A model generated the notes under the pieces. That model saw nothing but the letters and a program-made list of their open reading frames with translations. It was not told where the DNA came from and ran no database searches. Shown here one piece after another: positions 24,357-32,265 of a DNA stretch of 59,419 nt. Position numbers and translations under genes: made by a program. Source of the stretch: a virus; the IMG/VR virus record IMGVR_UViG_3300042691_005578, positions 1 to 59,419 of that record; one strand, written 5' to 3'. How positions within the stretch are numbered: the stretch's first letter is position 1; each line of letters opens with the position of its first letter.

Positions 24357-26152
24357 TAGTTTAATAGTGTCCCAGCTGAATCATAGATGTTGATACGGAA
24401 ATATGCACTTGAATTGCCGTCTAGTAAATCTGCATCAAGTCCTGACCCTGCGCCATCTACGGTCTTAATTGCATCAAGCATATTAGTTGCGGTGAATGCA
24501 CCACCTAGAGATACGGATGTACCAGCAAGAGTGATTGCACTATTTGTCAGAGAACCATTACCGATATTCGATAGTGTATTTGATGCACCGCTGATTGTCT
24601 TGTTGGTAAGAGTTTCTGTACCAGCAAGTGTCGCTAGAGTGCCAGTAGTTGGTAATGTTACATTAGTTGCAGCAGTGGCAGTTAGAGTTGTGCTAAACGC
24701 ACCAGAAGTTGCTAGAGTAGAACCATTGGCAAGTGTTAGAGTAGAACCAGTTGCTGGAGCAGTAATCGCAACCTTGTTAACAGATGTGGCAGTTGCTACG
24801 CCAATAGTTGGAGTAACCAATGTCGGACTGGTTGCAAATACGGCAGCACCAGTACCAGTTTCATCAGTTAAGGCTGCTAGGAGTTGAGCAGAAGTGAATG
24901 ATCCAAGTACCGCTGCGTTGCCTACCGATGTGATATGCCCAGTTAAGTTCGCATTGGTCGTTACATTACCAGCAGTTAATCCAGAAGCTGTACCAGTTAC
25001 ATTGGTCATTACACCAGAAGCAGGAGTACCTAATGCTGGTGTTGTTAGTGTTGGACTGGTAAGTGTCTTGTTTGTAAGAGTTTGCGTTGCAGTAGTACCA
25101 ACAACTGGAATATAGTTGGTGCCGTCTACTGTGTATTCCCAGACATCACTAGTTTCATTCCATTGAAGGGCCACGTTAGTAGAACTGCCACGTTCAACTT
25201 CGATACCCGCATTCTGACTTGGGATGCCAGTTTCATTACTATTAAGTGTAATGATATTATCAGCAAGATTGATTGTTTCAGTATTTACTGTAGTTGTAGT
25301 TCCAGAAACAGTAAGATTGCCACTAACAGTTAAATCATTGAATGTAACGTTAGAACCAGTTCCAACTGCCTGACCAATAGCAACTGCACCATCAGTGATA
25401 GTAACACCTGTTCCTGCGCTGAAGTGAGCGCGGACATCTGTTGCACTTGGACCAGTATATGTAATTACACCAGTTGTATTGTTGTATGCTAGTGATCCAT
25501 CGCCGCCACTATCTGTTACAGATACCGCACCACGCGCAAGAGCATCTGTATACTGTGTGATTGTTGTTGCGATAGCACCTGAAGTGATCGTGATACCTGT
25601 GCCGGCGCTAAAGTGTGCGCGAACATCGGTAGCAGATGGCCCCGTATAAGTGATTACACCCGTAGTGGAATTGTATGCTAATGCACCGTCGCCACCGCTG
25701 TCTGTTACCGAGACTGCGCCTCTAGCGAGTGCATCTGTGTATTGGGTAATAGAAGTAGAGATAGCACCATCAGTAATAGAAATACCAGTGCTTGCGCTAA
25801 AGTGTGCGCGAACATCTGTTGCGCTTGGTCCTGTGTAAGTAATTACACCAGTTGTGCTATTATATGCAACTGAGCCATCGCCGCCGGAATCTGTTACCGA
25901 GACTGCGCCTCTTGCTCTTGTATTTGTAAAGTAGAGGTTTGTTGAACCTTCTGTAATCTCGTCACTGTTATCTTTAGTCTGAATTGCCGAAGTAACATAT
26001 GCTTCTGTTGCCAGAGGTTTACCACCTGCGGTAGTACCATCATGAACAACTACTGTATCTTTTGTTGTGTCGACCGTGACTTCACCCACTGCACCAGTAA
26101 AGGTTGAGTGCTGAACCGTAGTCCCTCGTCTAAGTTGTAAAATCGTTGCCAT
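24356..26152 (-). CDS. tail fibre protein with three 63-residue repeats
   Basis: A 598-residue fibre. Residues 1-50 form a tropism-determinant-type N-terminal domain ([16 protein letters not shown], then [21 protein letters not shown]). Three almost identical 63-residue repeats follow (about 80-258; each starts [14 protein letters not shown] and contains [11 protein letters not shown]). Next comes [20 protein letters not shown], a motif shared with the fibre at 27033-28724, then Thr/Ala/Leu-rich segments such as TLTNKT that suggest a trimeric beta-structured shaft. There is no obvious enzymatic domain. An AGGAG site precedes the ATG. It should bind host surface receptors, but the specificity is unknown. 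Confidence 0.85.
   Translation of the reverse strand: MATILQLRRGTTVQHSTFTGAVGEVTVDTTKDTVVVHDGTTAGGKPLATEAYVTSAIQTKDNSDEITEGSTNLYFTNTRARGAVSVTDSGGDGSVAYNSTTGVITYTGPSATDVRAHFSASTGISITDGAISTSITQYTDALARGAVSVTDSGGDGALAYNSTTGVITYTGPSATDVRAHFSAGTGITITSGAIATTITQYTDALARGAVSVTDSGGDGSLAYNNTTGVITYTGPSATDVRAHFSAGTGVTITDGAVAIGQAVGTGSNVTFNDLTVSGNLTVSGTTTTVNTETINLADNIITLNSNETGIPSQNAGIEVERGSSTNVALQWNETSDVWEYTVDGTNYIPVVGTTATQTLTNKTLTSPTLTTPALGTPASGVMTNVTGTASGLTAGNVTTNANLTGHITSVGNAAVLGSFTSAQLLAALTDETGTGAAVFATSPTLVTPTIGVATATSVNKVAITAPATGSTLTLANGSTLATSGAFSTTLTATAATNVTLPTTGTLATLAGTETLTNKTISGASNTLSNIGNGSLTNSAITLAGTSVSLGGAFTATNMLDAIKTVDGAGSGLDADLLDGNSSAYFRINIYDSAGTLLN
25379..25915 (-). repeat. three tandem 189-bp repeats in a fibre gene
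   Basis: The coding sequence for residues 80-258 of the fibre consists of three in-frame units of exactly 63 codons. Protein identity is very high while many third codon positions differ, so these are old duplications held by selection rather than a recent copy. Confidence 0.85.
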
Positions 26153-26174
26153 TTGTATCTCCTAGTCCACCATT

Positions 26175-26381
26175 TTAGGTACTATATGTTCCACCATCAA
26201 GAATGGCACCGTCTTTTATGTTTGCCAGAGTAGTTTTTAACAACTCATGTCCACCAGCAGTTGTCCCGTCATGCACTCTTATCGAATTGTTTGTTGTGTC
26301 TACGGTGATTTCTGCTTGTGCACCAGTAAAGGTATTGTGCTGAGTTGAAGTACCTCTTCTCAGTTTGACTCTTGCTGCCAT
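26175..26381 (-). CDS. short stand-alone fibre N-terminal domain protein ending DGGTY
   Basis: A 68-residue protein that matches, almost residue for residue, the first 50 residues of the long fibre next door (VKLRRGTSTQHNTFTGA, then [21 protein letters not shown]). It then ends ILDGGTYST. Its ATG overlaps the stop of the upstream gene (TGATG) and follows GGAGCATCTG. It looks like a fibre anchor domain without a shaft. It may cap, adapt or compete with the fibre. Confidence 0.75.
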   Translation of the reverse strand: MAARVKLRRGTSTQHNTFTGAQAEITVDTTNNSIRVHDGTTAGGHELLKTTLANIKDGAILDGGTYST

Positions 26382-26731
26382 CAGATGCTCCCGTAATCAA
26401 TTGAGTTATACGCCAAAACATTATCTGTAATTAGACCGTAATCTAAATCTGCGTTTTGATTTAGGCGAACAACTGCGACACCTGGAGTTGTTGTGGTATC
26501 AACAGCGAAATCACCGAAGATGGTATCAGCAAATGAAATCGTTGCCACTGATGTTGCTGCACCACCATCGTTTACTTCAACTCCGCCAAGACTAACAACA
26601 GTACCATCAGTTTTTTTCGAGAAAATTTTCTTGTCTGTTAAATTTACCGCAAGTTCACCTACTGCCAGATCCGCACCAACTGGTGCCACACCGGCAACCT
26701 CATTTCTTTTGATTTGAACTACTGTTGACAT
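26381..26731 (-). CDS. short fibre-associated protein with tropism-determinant-like N-terminus
   Basis: A 116-residue protein. Residues 1-50 share the pattern VVQIKRNEVAGVAPVGADLA then VGELAVNLTDKKIFSKKTDG with the protein at 24114-24356. A second small beta unit follows (SVATISFADTIFGDFAVD), and the end NSIDYGSI parallels the YDMGSL end of that paralogue. It is overlapped by the next small gene, consistent with a polycistronic fibre cluster. Function unknown beyond probable virion attachment. Confidence 0.75.
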   Translation of the reverse strand: MSTVVQIKRNEVAGVAPVGADLAVGELAVNLTDKKIFSKKTDGTVVSLGGVEVNDGGAATSVATISFADTIFGDFAVDTTTTPGVAVVRLNQNADLDYGLITDNVLAYNSIDYGSI

Positions 26732-26740
26732 TCGCTAATC

Positions 26741-26977
26741 CTATCCGTCTTTTGTAAAGTTCGATTCTTTCCAGTCAGGCTCCTTGGCTTTCTTTTCAGG
26801 TGTAGTAGACGCAAGATTTGCTGCCTCTTCTAATTCCTGAATCTTGGCTGTCAATTCAGCCACGGCCTCGTTTGCTAAATTTAACTGAGTCTTTACCATG
26901 ATATTATCAAGAGTAATTGCTTTAAGTTGTTCTGCCAAATTATTAATATACGAATTGATGAACTTAGTTTGATCCAT
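26741..26977 (-). CDS. small coiled-coil protein in the fibre cluster
   Basis: A 78-residue protein: a helix with heptads (NNLAEQLKAITLDNIMVKTQ, then LNLANEAVAELTAKIQELEE) and a Lys-rich tail. I chose ATG 26977 because GGAG lies 8 bases upstream. The open frame reaches 14 codons further, but that part runs through the hairpin at 26996-27016 and is unlikely to be coding. It could be a fibre assembly chaperone (such proteins are often small coiled coils beside fibre genes) or a trimerising linker. Confidence 0.7.
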   Translation of the reverse strand: MDQTKFINSYINNLAEQLKAITLDNIMVKTQLNLANEAVAELTAKIQELEEAANLASTTPEKKAKEPDWKESNFTKDG

Positions 26978-26995
26978 TATGTATCTCCACAGAGT

Positions 26996-27016
26996 TGGGG
27001 TGGGACAGTCCCACCC
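26996..27016 (-). other. perfect GC-rich hairpin between two fibre genes
   Basis: A perfect 9-bp inverted repeat (GGGGTGGGA with TCCCACCCC, 3-base loop) in the 55-base gap after the long fibre gene. No U-tract follows on the minus strand, and only ATTCTTAT on the plus strand, so it is not a canonical terminator. An RNA-stability or processing element, or a late attenuator, is possible. Confidence 0.7.
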
Positions 27017-27032
27017 CATTCTTATCTATTTA

Positions 27033-28724
27033 TTAGTATGTTCCACCGTCGATATTACCGAACGAAGGAGCAACGCCTGAACCACCAGATTTTAGAACTT
27101 GTCCAGCAGTTCCAACTGCGGTTGCTTGGATAGCAGAAGTTCCGCTACCGAAGAGAACACCATTAGCAGTCAGAGTTGACGCGCCAGTACCACCGTTTCC
27201 AACTGTGATTGCAGACGCGAGAGACGAAATTGTTCCGCCTTCAAGGTTAGCAACAAGAGTAGCAATGGTATAACCAGTTGCCGCTGTGTTAACTGTTGTT
27301 GTTGGAGCAGCTTGTGAGTCCTTGAAGAGTCTCCACTTACCGTCCGAAGCATCGCGGAAGATACCTGAGTAAAGGTCTAGCGAACCGCTGGTATCATACA
27401 TACCGAACAGACCGATGTCAACTGCGTCAGTTGCGTTATTGTCGTTACCAACAAATACGAGAGGGTCGGTTACAGACAGAGTTGTCGAGTTGACAGTAGT
27501 TGTTGTTCCCGAAACTGTAAGGTTACCAGCAACTGTTACGTTAGCACCCGAAAGTGTAAGAGCAGTTGTGCCACCCGATGACTTAATGTCATTTCCGGTA
27601 ACTGTTAGGTCACCAGCAACAGCAACGTCTGCACCCGAAAGCGTCAGAGCAGTAGCAGTAGATGACTTAATGTCATTACCAGTTACGGTAAGATCGCCAG
27701 CAATAGCAACGTTTGCAGCATCAAGTGTAATAGCAGTTGCAGAAGATGACTTAATGTCATTTCCAGTAACTGTCAGGTCACCAGCAACAGCAACATCTGC
27801 ACCCGAAAGAGTGATAGAAGTTGTTCCGCCATTTGCCTTAATGTCGTTACCGCCAACTGTTAGGTCACCAACAAGGGTAACATTTTCTGTAAGAGCAACA
27901 GTTACGCCAGCATCTTCAGAACCTGAACCTGTGATAGCAATTTGGTTTGCAGTTCCAGCAACAGTAGCAACATAGTTACCAGTTGTGTCGGTTCCAAGAG
28001 CAACCGAGTTGGCAGCAATCGAGGCAACACCTGTTTCGCTGATTGTAATGTCGCCAGAAACGGCAGCATAGATGTAATCGCCAATATCTTCAGCAGTAAT
28101 CTTCTTGTTTGCAGTTGCCGAAGCATCATAAACAAGGAATTCGTCTGCATCAGCAAGTGATGTCAGAGCAGCAGCACCAGTAATATCAGCAGCGATACCA
28201 ACTTGGTTGTCAGAAATCGTTGTCTTGATACCACCTGAACCAGCAAAAGTCAGAGTTCCACCAGTCGAGAAGGAATCCGTATTTGGAGTTCCTTGGTTGT
28301 CGCTGATTGTGAACGAAGACGAAGCAGGTGAGGAGAATGCGAGTTGACCTGAACCGTTTGTGGTAAGAATCTGACCGTTTGAACCGTCTGCGGTTGGAAG
28401 GATCAGAGTAAGATCAGCAGCAAGCGAATCTGGTGCCTTTAGAGTTACTTTGTTGGAACCATTATTTGTTGCTTCAGCAAAGGTTGCTTTGCCAGCAACT
28501 GTTGTTGTTGCGTCCACAAGACGAGCATCAACCTTGTCTGTGAAGTATTTACCACCGACAGCATGAATTGCGGCAGAACCACCTTCCATTGATTCGATGT
28601 AAAGTTTTGCACTTGCGCCGCTATTGCTTGCGTCTTGTGCGTATGCCATTTCACCTTCTAGGAGGTCCGTGGTTGCAGGAGCAGTTGCACCCGAGCTTCT
28701 TTTAATTTGAATAATTGTTGACAT
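27033..28724 (-). CDS. tail fibre protein with GDLTVTGNDIK repeats, ending DGGTY
   Basis: A 563-residue fibre. The N-terminal domain (TIIQIKRSSGATAPATTDLL, then EGEMAYAQDASNSGASAKLY) is the tropism-determinant type. Residues 286-414 hold four 28-29-residue units beginning GDLTV[TG]GNDIK, and then [20 protein letters not shown]. The distal part includes FVGNDNNATDAVDIGLFGMY and KWRLFKDSQ, seen in marine phage fibres, and it ends GNIDGGTY. AAGGA precedes the ATG. It is probably a trimeric receptor-binding or fibre-shaft protein. Confidence 0.85.
   Translation of the reverse strand: MSTIIQIKRSSGATAPATTDLLEGEMAYAQDASNSGASAKLYIESMEGGSAAIHAVGGKYFTDKVDARLVDATTTVAGKATFAEATNNGSNKVTLKAPDSLAADLTLILPTADGSNGQILTTNGSGQLAFSSPASSSFTISDNQGTPNTDSFSTGGTLTFAGSGGIKTTISDNQVGIAADITGAAALTSLADADEFLVYDASATANKKITAEDIGDYIYAAVSGDITISETGVASIAANSVALGTDTTGNYVATVAGTANQIAITGSGSEDAGVTVALTENVTLVGDLTVGGNDIKANGGTTSITLSGADVAVAGDLTVTGNDIKSSSATAITLDAANVAIAGDLTVTGNDIKSSTATALTLSGADVAVAGDLTVTGNDIKSSGGTTALTLSGANVTVAGNLTVSGTTTTVNSTTLSVTDPLVFVGNDNNATDAVDIGLFGMYDTSGSLDLYSGIFRDASDGKWRLFKDSQAAPTTTVNTAATGYTIATLVANLEGGTISSLASAITVGNGGTGASTLTANGVLFGSGTSAIQATAVGTAGQVLKSGGSGVAPSFGNIDGGTY
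27483..27869 (-). repeat. tandem 28-29-codon repeats in a fibre gene
   Basis: Four to five in-frame units encode GDLTV..GNDIK followed by a LxLSGA[DN]V strand. The DNA units are similar but diverged at third positions. They probably form successive turns of a beta-helical shaft. Confidence 0.75.
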
Positions 28725-28759
28725 TTTAGACTATTCCTTTTTAGTTATTGTCTTTAGTA

Positions 28760-28975
28760 TTAATAAGTTCCGCCGTCAATGGACAAAGGAGCAACATTTG
28801 TGGAAGGATCTACTGCTTCCCATTTTAGAGTCTCTGAGTTATAAATCAATGTATATCCATCCTGTAATCCTGCTGCATCAACATTCGCCAAAGTCTCCAC
28901 CTTTTGAGCTCCGCGTGTGCTAACTACATTCGTATTTATAGTTTTAGAATTTGGAACGGTTACTTTTATAGCCAT
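28760..28975 (-). CDS. short fibre-associated protein ending DGGTY
   Basis: A 71-residue protein with the conserved phage-fibre turn DGYTLIYNSETLKWEAVD (residues about 39-56) and the terminus LSIDGGTY, shared with the fibre at 27033-28724 and the small protein at 26175-26381. The N-terminus differs from the tropism-determinant group. Its ATG overlaps the previous stop (TAATG), with GAGGT upstream. A small virion or fibre accessory protein is the best reading. Confidence 0.7.
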   Translation of the reverse strand: MAIKVTVPNSKTINTNVVSTRGAQKVETLANVDAAGLQDGYTLIYNSETLKWEAVDPSTNVAPLSIDGGTY

Positions 28976-29304
28976 TATTTTGTTACCTCTGGATTAACTA
29001 CTACAATTCCTTCGAGAACTCTGATAGTTTCTTCATCACTCACCACTTCAATATCGTAAACATATCTTCCTGCTTTAATTTCGGAAGTTTCTTCTGCCGT
29101 CAAAGATATAGTTACTTCTCCATCTAAGGGAGAAGTAATGGCTGCGGTAAAATCTATTGCGGTGTTTGTATAAAAAGACTTGCGCATCTGAGATGCGGCA
29201 GTATAATCAGAGAGATCCTTCGCATCTCCGTATTGATCACTGACTTCTATAGCAAAACTAAAGGTCGTTCCTTGATCAATATAAATATTTTGAACCTGCG
29301 CCAT
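28975..29304 (-). CDS. Ig-like/beta-sandwich fibre accessory protein
   Basis: A 109-residue protein with a beta-sandwich pattern: IYIDQGTTFSFAIEVSDQYG, then AASQMRKSFYT, GEVTISLTAEETSEI and RYVYDIEVVSDEETIRVLEG. This resembles the N-terminal domain of baseplate upper proteins and small marine-phage structural proteins that precede fibre genes. It is the first gene of the minus-strand fibre unit, behind a late box at 29332-29339. Exact role unknown. Confidence 0.7.
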   Translation of the reverse strand: MAQVQNIYIDQGTTFSFAIEVSDQYGDAKDLSDYTAASQMRKSFYTNTAIDFTAAITSPLDGEVTISLTAEETSEIKAGRYVYDIEVVSDEETIRVLEGIVVVNPEVTK

Positions 29305-29313
29305 AAGAACCCT

Positions 29314-29321
29314 TATAAATG
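29314..29321 (+). promoter_or_regulatory. late-promoter-like box for the glycosyltransferase island
   Basis: The plus strand reads TATAAATGTATTTG, seven of eight bases of the late box, 32 bases before the first plus-strand gene. It overlaps the leader of the divergent minus-strand fibre unit. Confidence 0.45.
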
Positions 29322-29331
29322 TATTTGAACT

Positions 29332-29339
29332 TATTTATA
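29332..29339 (-). promoter_or_regulatory. T4-type late promoter box for the fibre cluster
   Basis: The minus strand reads TATAAATAAGTTCAA, 27 bases before the ATG at 29304. Together with the plus-strand box at 29314-29321 it makes a compact divergent promoter region of 49 bases. Confidence 0.7.
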
Positions 29340-29353
29340 ATTTTAGGTGAACT

Positions 29354-30031
29354 ATGAAAACGATATTGATGCTAAAATATGGCACAAAATATTCCAAAGA
29401 AGATGTAGATCGTATTATCGAAGCCACTGGTGGCAAGTATAATTATGCCTGTATAACCGACGATACTACTCTTGATCCAAGAGTTAAAATAATTCCATTA
29501 CCAGAAGACGTTGACGGAACTTTTATTAAAATATGGATGTATGGATTAGAAGACTTGGGCGATGTTCTTTACTTTGACCTTGATATTAGAATACAAAAAG
29601 ATGTTGATAATTTATGGAATTATCTTGACGAACGCCCAACTATATGCTATACTTATTGGAAGAATATAAGTTGGGTGGATAAAAATGCTCGTTCTTATAG
29701 CGAACAATACTTGAGTAACTATAATTCTAGTGCCGTTCTATGGCGCTCCGGTAGTCCAAAAGCCAAAGAGATTTGGGAACATTTTAAAAAGGACATGGAC
29801 TATTATATGATCAAGTATTGGGGTGACGATAGATTTTTATGGCATGAGAAGTTTGATTTTAAGTGGTTTCCAAAAGGCGAGTTTTATTCTTTTCTCTATG
29901 GTGCAGACTACTACGACCCAGAGAAGAGAATTGTAGACAGATACCGACCAGAGTATACAGTATGTTTACTCAATGGTTTAGATTATTTTCCAGGATATGA
30001 TAAGAAATATGATGAACTTTCTAACAATTAA
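29354..30031 (+). CDS. glycosyltransferase-like protein 1 of a tandem array
   Basis: A 225-residue protein of GT-A type. MLKYGTKYSKEDVDRI starts it, YFDLDIRIQKDVD (74-86) carries the DxD metal/nucleotide-sugar motif, and NSSAVLWRSG and DDRFLW follow. These landmarks recur in the next three genes, showing tandem duplication. Such enzymes move a sugar from a nucleotide donor to a protein, lipid or glycan in the cytoplasm; the acceptor is unknown, and fibre or capsid proteins are candidates because the genes lie among fibre genes. An AGGTG site lies 5 bases before the ATG. Confidence 0.75.
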   Translation: MKTILMLKYGTKYSKEDVDRIIEATGGKYNYACITDDTTLDPRVKIIPLPEDVDGTFIKIWMYGLEDLGDVLYFDLDIRIQKDVDNLWNYLDERPTICYTYWKNISWVDKNARSYSEQYLSNYNSSAVLWRSGSPKAKEIWEHFKKDMDYYMIKYWGDDRFLWHEKFDFKWFPKGEFYSFLYGADYYDPEKRIVDRYRPEYTVCLLNGLDYFPGYDKKYDELSNN

Positions 30032-30767
30032 ATGGGGTGACAAATACTCATCTGATTATGTGAACAATCTTTATCACATGGTAAAGAAGAATTATACCGG
30101 AGAGTTTAGATTTATTTGCTATACGGATGATGCCACTGACCTAGAGTGTGAAGTTCATCCTATTCCAGATGATGACTTACTACACCCAAAATACTACTTT
30201 GGAAAAGAAGCATTTTGTTTTGATAGAGCCAAGTTTTTAATTTTTAATTCAGAAGAATGGCTAGATTGCGAAGAAGAAGATAAGTTCTGCTATTTGGATT
30301 TGGATGTAGTAGTTCAAAATAACATCGATGAGATTGATATCTTGGCCGAGAAACCTAGAATAATTCACTGCTTATGGCAGCCAGAAAATCAAATAGATGA
30401 TAGGTTCTTCATCGAAACAAGAGGTACATTTTTCAACTCTAGTATGATGCTGTGGTCATATGGTCAATGCCAACATATATATTATGATGTCTACGATAAT
30501 AATGAAATAGTTTTCAAAACATTTTTTAAGGGTAGTGATAACTATCATTATTGGCGTCAAAGAGACTTCTGGAAAAACATTCCAGAAAGTTGGGTATACT
30601 CTTGGAACAGAGGACGATATTATCCAGATGATGTAGTGCGTTTTAAATTTAGAGATGATGCCAAAATCTGCTTATTTAATACAGATAATGTTCCTCATCC
30701 ATCTACTAAAGATCACGTTGAATTATCTGAATGTCATGACAAAAATATTATTGGATTGTGGAAATGA
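30009..30767 (+). CDS. glycosyltransferase-like protein 2 of a tandem array
   Basis: A 252-residue paralogue of its neighbours: LTIKWGDKYSSDYVNNLY at the start, YLDLDVVVQNNID with DxD at 97-99, NSSMMLWSYG, DNYHYWRQRDFW and YSWNRGRYY near the end. I chose ATG 30009 (another ATG is at 30012) because all four family members begin just before the KWG motif; an ATG at 29997 would add four residues. It overlaps the preceding gene by 23 bases, so expression is coupled. Confidence 0.7.
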   Translation: MMNFLTIKWGDKYSSDYVNNLYHMVKKNYTGEFRFICYTDDATDLECEVHPIPDDDLLHPKYYFGKEAFCFDRAKFLIFNSEEWLDCEEEDKFCYLDLDVVVQNNIDEIDILAEKPRIIHCLWQPENQIDDRFFIETRGTFFNSSMMLWSYGQCQHIYYDVYDNNEIVFKTFFKGSDNYHYWRQRDFWKNIPESWVYSWNRGRYYPDDVVRFKFRDDAKICLFNTDNVPHPSTKDHVELSECHDKNIIGLWK

Positions 30768-31582
30768 GAGTCAATTACGTTTGTTGTAAATGGGGTACCA
30801 AATACGATGCCGAGTTTGTCAACCGACTTTATCGGATGGCAAAGAAGCATACTCCAGATAATTTTGAGTTTCACTTCTATTGCTATACAGATAACAGTGA
30901 GGGATTTGACGCCGAGATTAAAGTTATCGACTTCCCAGATATTCCCAACATCCATCCGAAATACTGGTTTGGTTCAGATGATTTTAAATACGGTATGGCA
31001 CGTTGTTGGGACAGACCAAAGACGTTCATCTTCAATACACACAACTTCGCAGACGATAAACCAACTGGAAGATTTGTCTTCTTCGACCTTGATGTTATCA
31101 TCCAAAACGATTTGTCGCCAATCATCACTTACGACCTAGAGAATCCTACCAAGTTGCGCTCATGGTGGCAAGACCCTCGTCCGATGAAGTCGCGTAATTT
31201 CAAGTTATCGCATGGTGCATATACAAATGGTAGTTGCATGGTATGGTCAGATGATCAGACAGAATGCATCTGGCAGGATGTTTTAGAACATCAAGAGCGT
31301 ATCTGGTTTACATTTACAGATGGTACAGACAACTATCATAGTTGGCGATGGGGAGAATTTAGCAATACCCCTCTGTGGAAACATTTTCCAAACACCTTTG
31401 CTTACTCATACAATCGTGGTCGTGACTGGCATGAAGACGATTTGGGTGTCGGCATATATAGAAAAGACTGTATTGTTTGTGTTTTTAATGTGGATCTACT
31501 TCCATTCACAGACAATAGCAGAGGAAAAGTGAAACAGGAATCCTTGGTCGATCCTGATCTTTTAGAGCATTGGAATGTTTGA
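30764..31582 (+). CDS. glycosyltransferase-like protein 3 of a tandem array
   Basis: A 272-residue protein, the longest of the four. It shows VCCKWGTKYDAEFVNRLYRM, FFDLDVIIQNDL with DxD at 108-110, NGSCMVWSDD, TDNYHSWRWGEF and YSYNRGRDW. It is closest to protein 2. The ATG at 30764 overlaps the stop of gene 2 (AAATGA); a GTG two codons earlier is less likely. The metal-binding DLD is intact, so the enzyme is probably active. Confidence 0.75.
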   Translation: MRVNYVCCKWGTKYDAEFVNRLYRMAKKHTPDNFEFHFYCYTDNSEGFDAEIKVIDFPDIPNIHPKYWFGSDDFKYGMARCWDRPKTFIFNTHNFADDKPTGRFVFFDLDVIIQNDLSPIITYDLENPTKLRSWWQDPRPMKSRNFKLSHGAYTNGSCMVWSDDQTECIWQDVLEHQERIWFTFTDGTDNYHSWRWGEFSNTPLWKHFPNTFAYSYNRGRDWHEDDLGVGIYRKDCIVCVFNVDLLPFTDNSRGKVKQESLVDPDLLEHWNV

Positions 31583-32265
31583 TGATTAGTATTTACACAG
31601 TGAAGTGGGGAACAAAATATAATGTTGACCATGTTAATAAAATACTTGAGCAATGCAGAGAACACATAACAACTGATTTTGATTTTTACTGTTTGACCGA
31701 ACATACCATCGGTTTACATTCTGACGTTATCGTAATTCCTTTTCCAGAAGATAATTACTATGAAAAATGGTGGAATAAATTATACTTATTCGATAAGCAA
31801 GTTGTATCTCAGCGCGGAGAAAAACTATTTCTGGATCTTGATATAGTTATTCAAAACAATATCGATTGCATAGTAGACCATGACCCAGAAGATGGTTTGA
31901 CATTTGTTCGCACTCACTGGCACAACATGAAGAAAATGAAACGCGATACGCAAGATATTCCTCGTGCATATACCGATCTAAATTCTAGTGTGTTAAGATG
32001 GAATGATAGATTGGATATCGATAAGATTACCAAGTTTGTTACAGACTATCCCGACCAAATGTTTTTTCATTATCGGGGCCTTGATAATCTTTTCGGACAT
32101 CAGCGCGACCGTTTATTGAAAATTGATTTTTTCCCATCTGGTTGGGTGTATAGTTACAACTACGGATATATGTGGCCAATCGATACTAGAGAACAAATTA
32201 TCCGAACCGAACCACTAATTTGCTTATATGATTCAATGGAAAGACCACAAGATGTTAAACTATAA
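31582..32265 (+). CDS. glycosyltransferase-like protein 4 of a tandem array
   Basis: A 227-residue paralogue: ISIYTVKWGTKYNVDHVNKI, FLDLDIVIQNNID with DxD at 85-87, NSSVLRWNDR, LDNLFGHQRDR and YSYNYGYMW. It lacks the loop before DxD that lengthens proteins 2 and 3, and so resembles protein 1 in size. I chose ATG 31582, where the previous stop overlaps (TGATG) and GGA lies upstream. Substrate unknown. Confidence 0.75.
   Translation: MISIYTVKWGTKYNVDHVNKILEQCREHITTDFDFYCLTEHTIGLHSDVIVIPFPEDNYYEKWWNKLYLFDKQVVSQRGEKLFLDLDIVIQNNIDCIVDHDPEDGLTFVRTHWHNMKKMKRDTQDIPRAYTDLNSSVLRWNDRLDIDKITKFVTDYPDQMFFHYRGLDNLFGHQRDRLLKIDFFPSGWVYSYNYGYMWPIDTREQIIRTEPLICLYDSMERPQDVKL

Noticed and set aside
24387-28160. 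Many plus-strand open frames opposite the fibre genes
   Set aside because: They are low-complexity antisense shadows of Thr/Val/Ala repeat coding on the minus strand, without ribosome sites.
28933-28940. Exact TATAAATA near the start of the small fibre gene at 28760-28975
   Set aside because: It is inside the coding region and over 200 bases from the next start.
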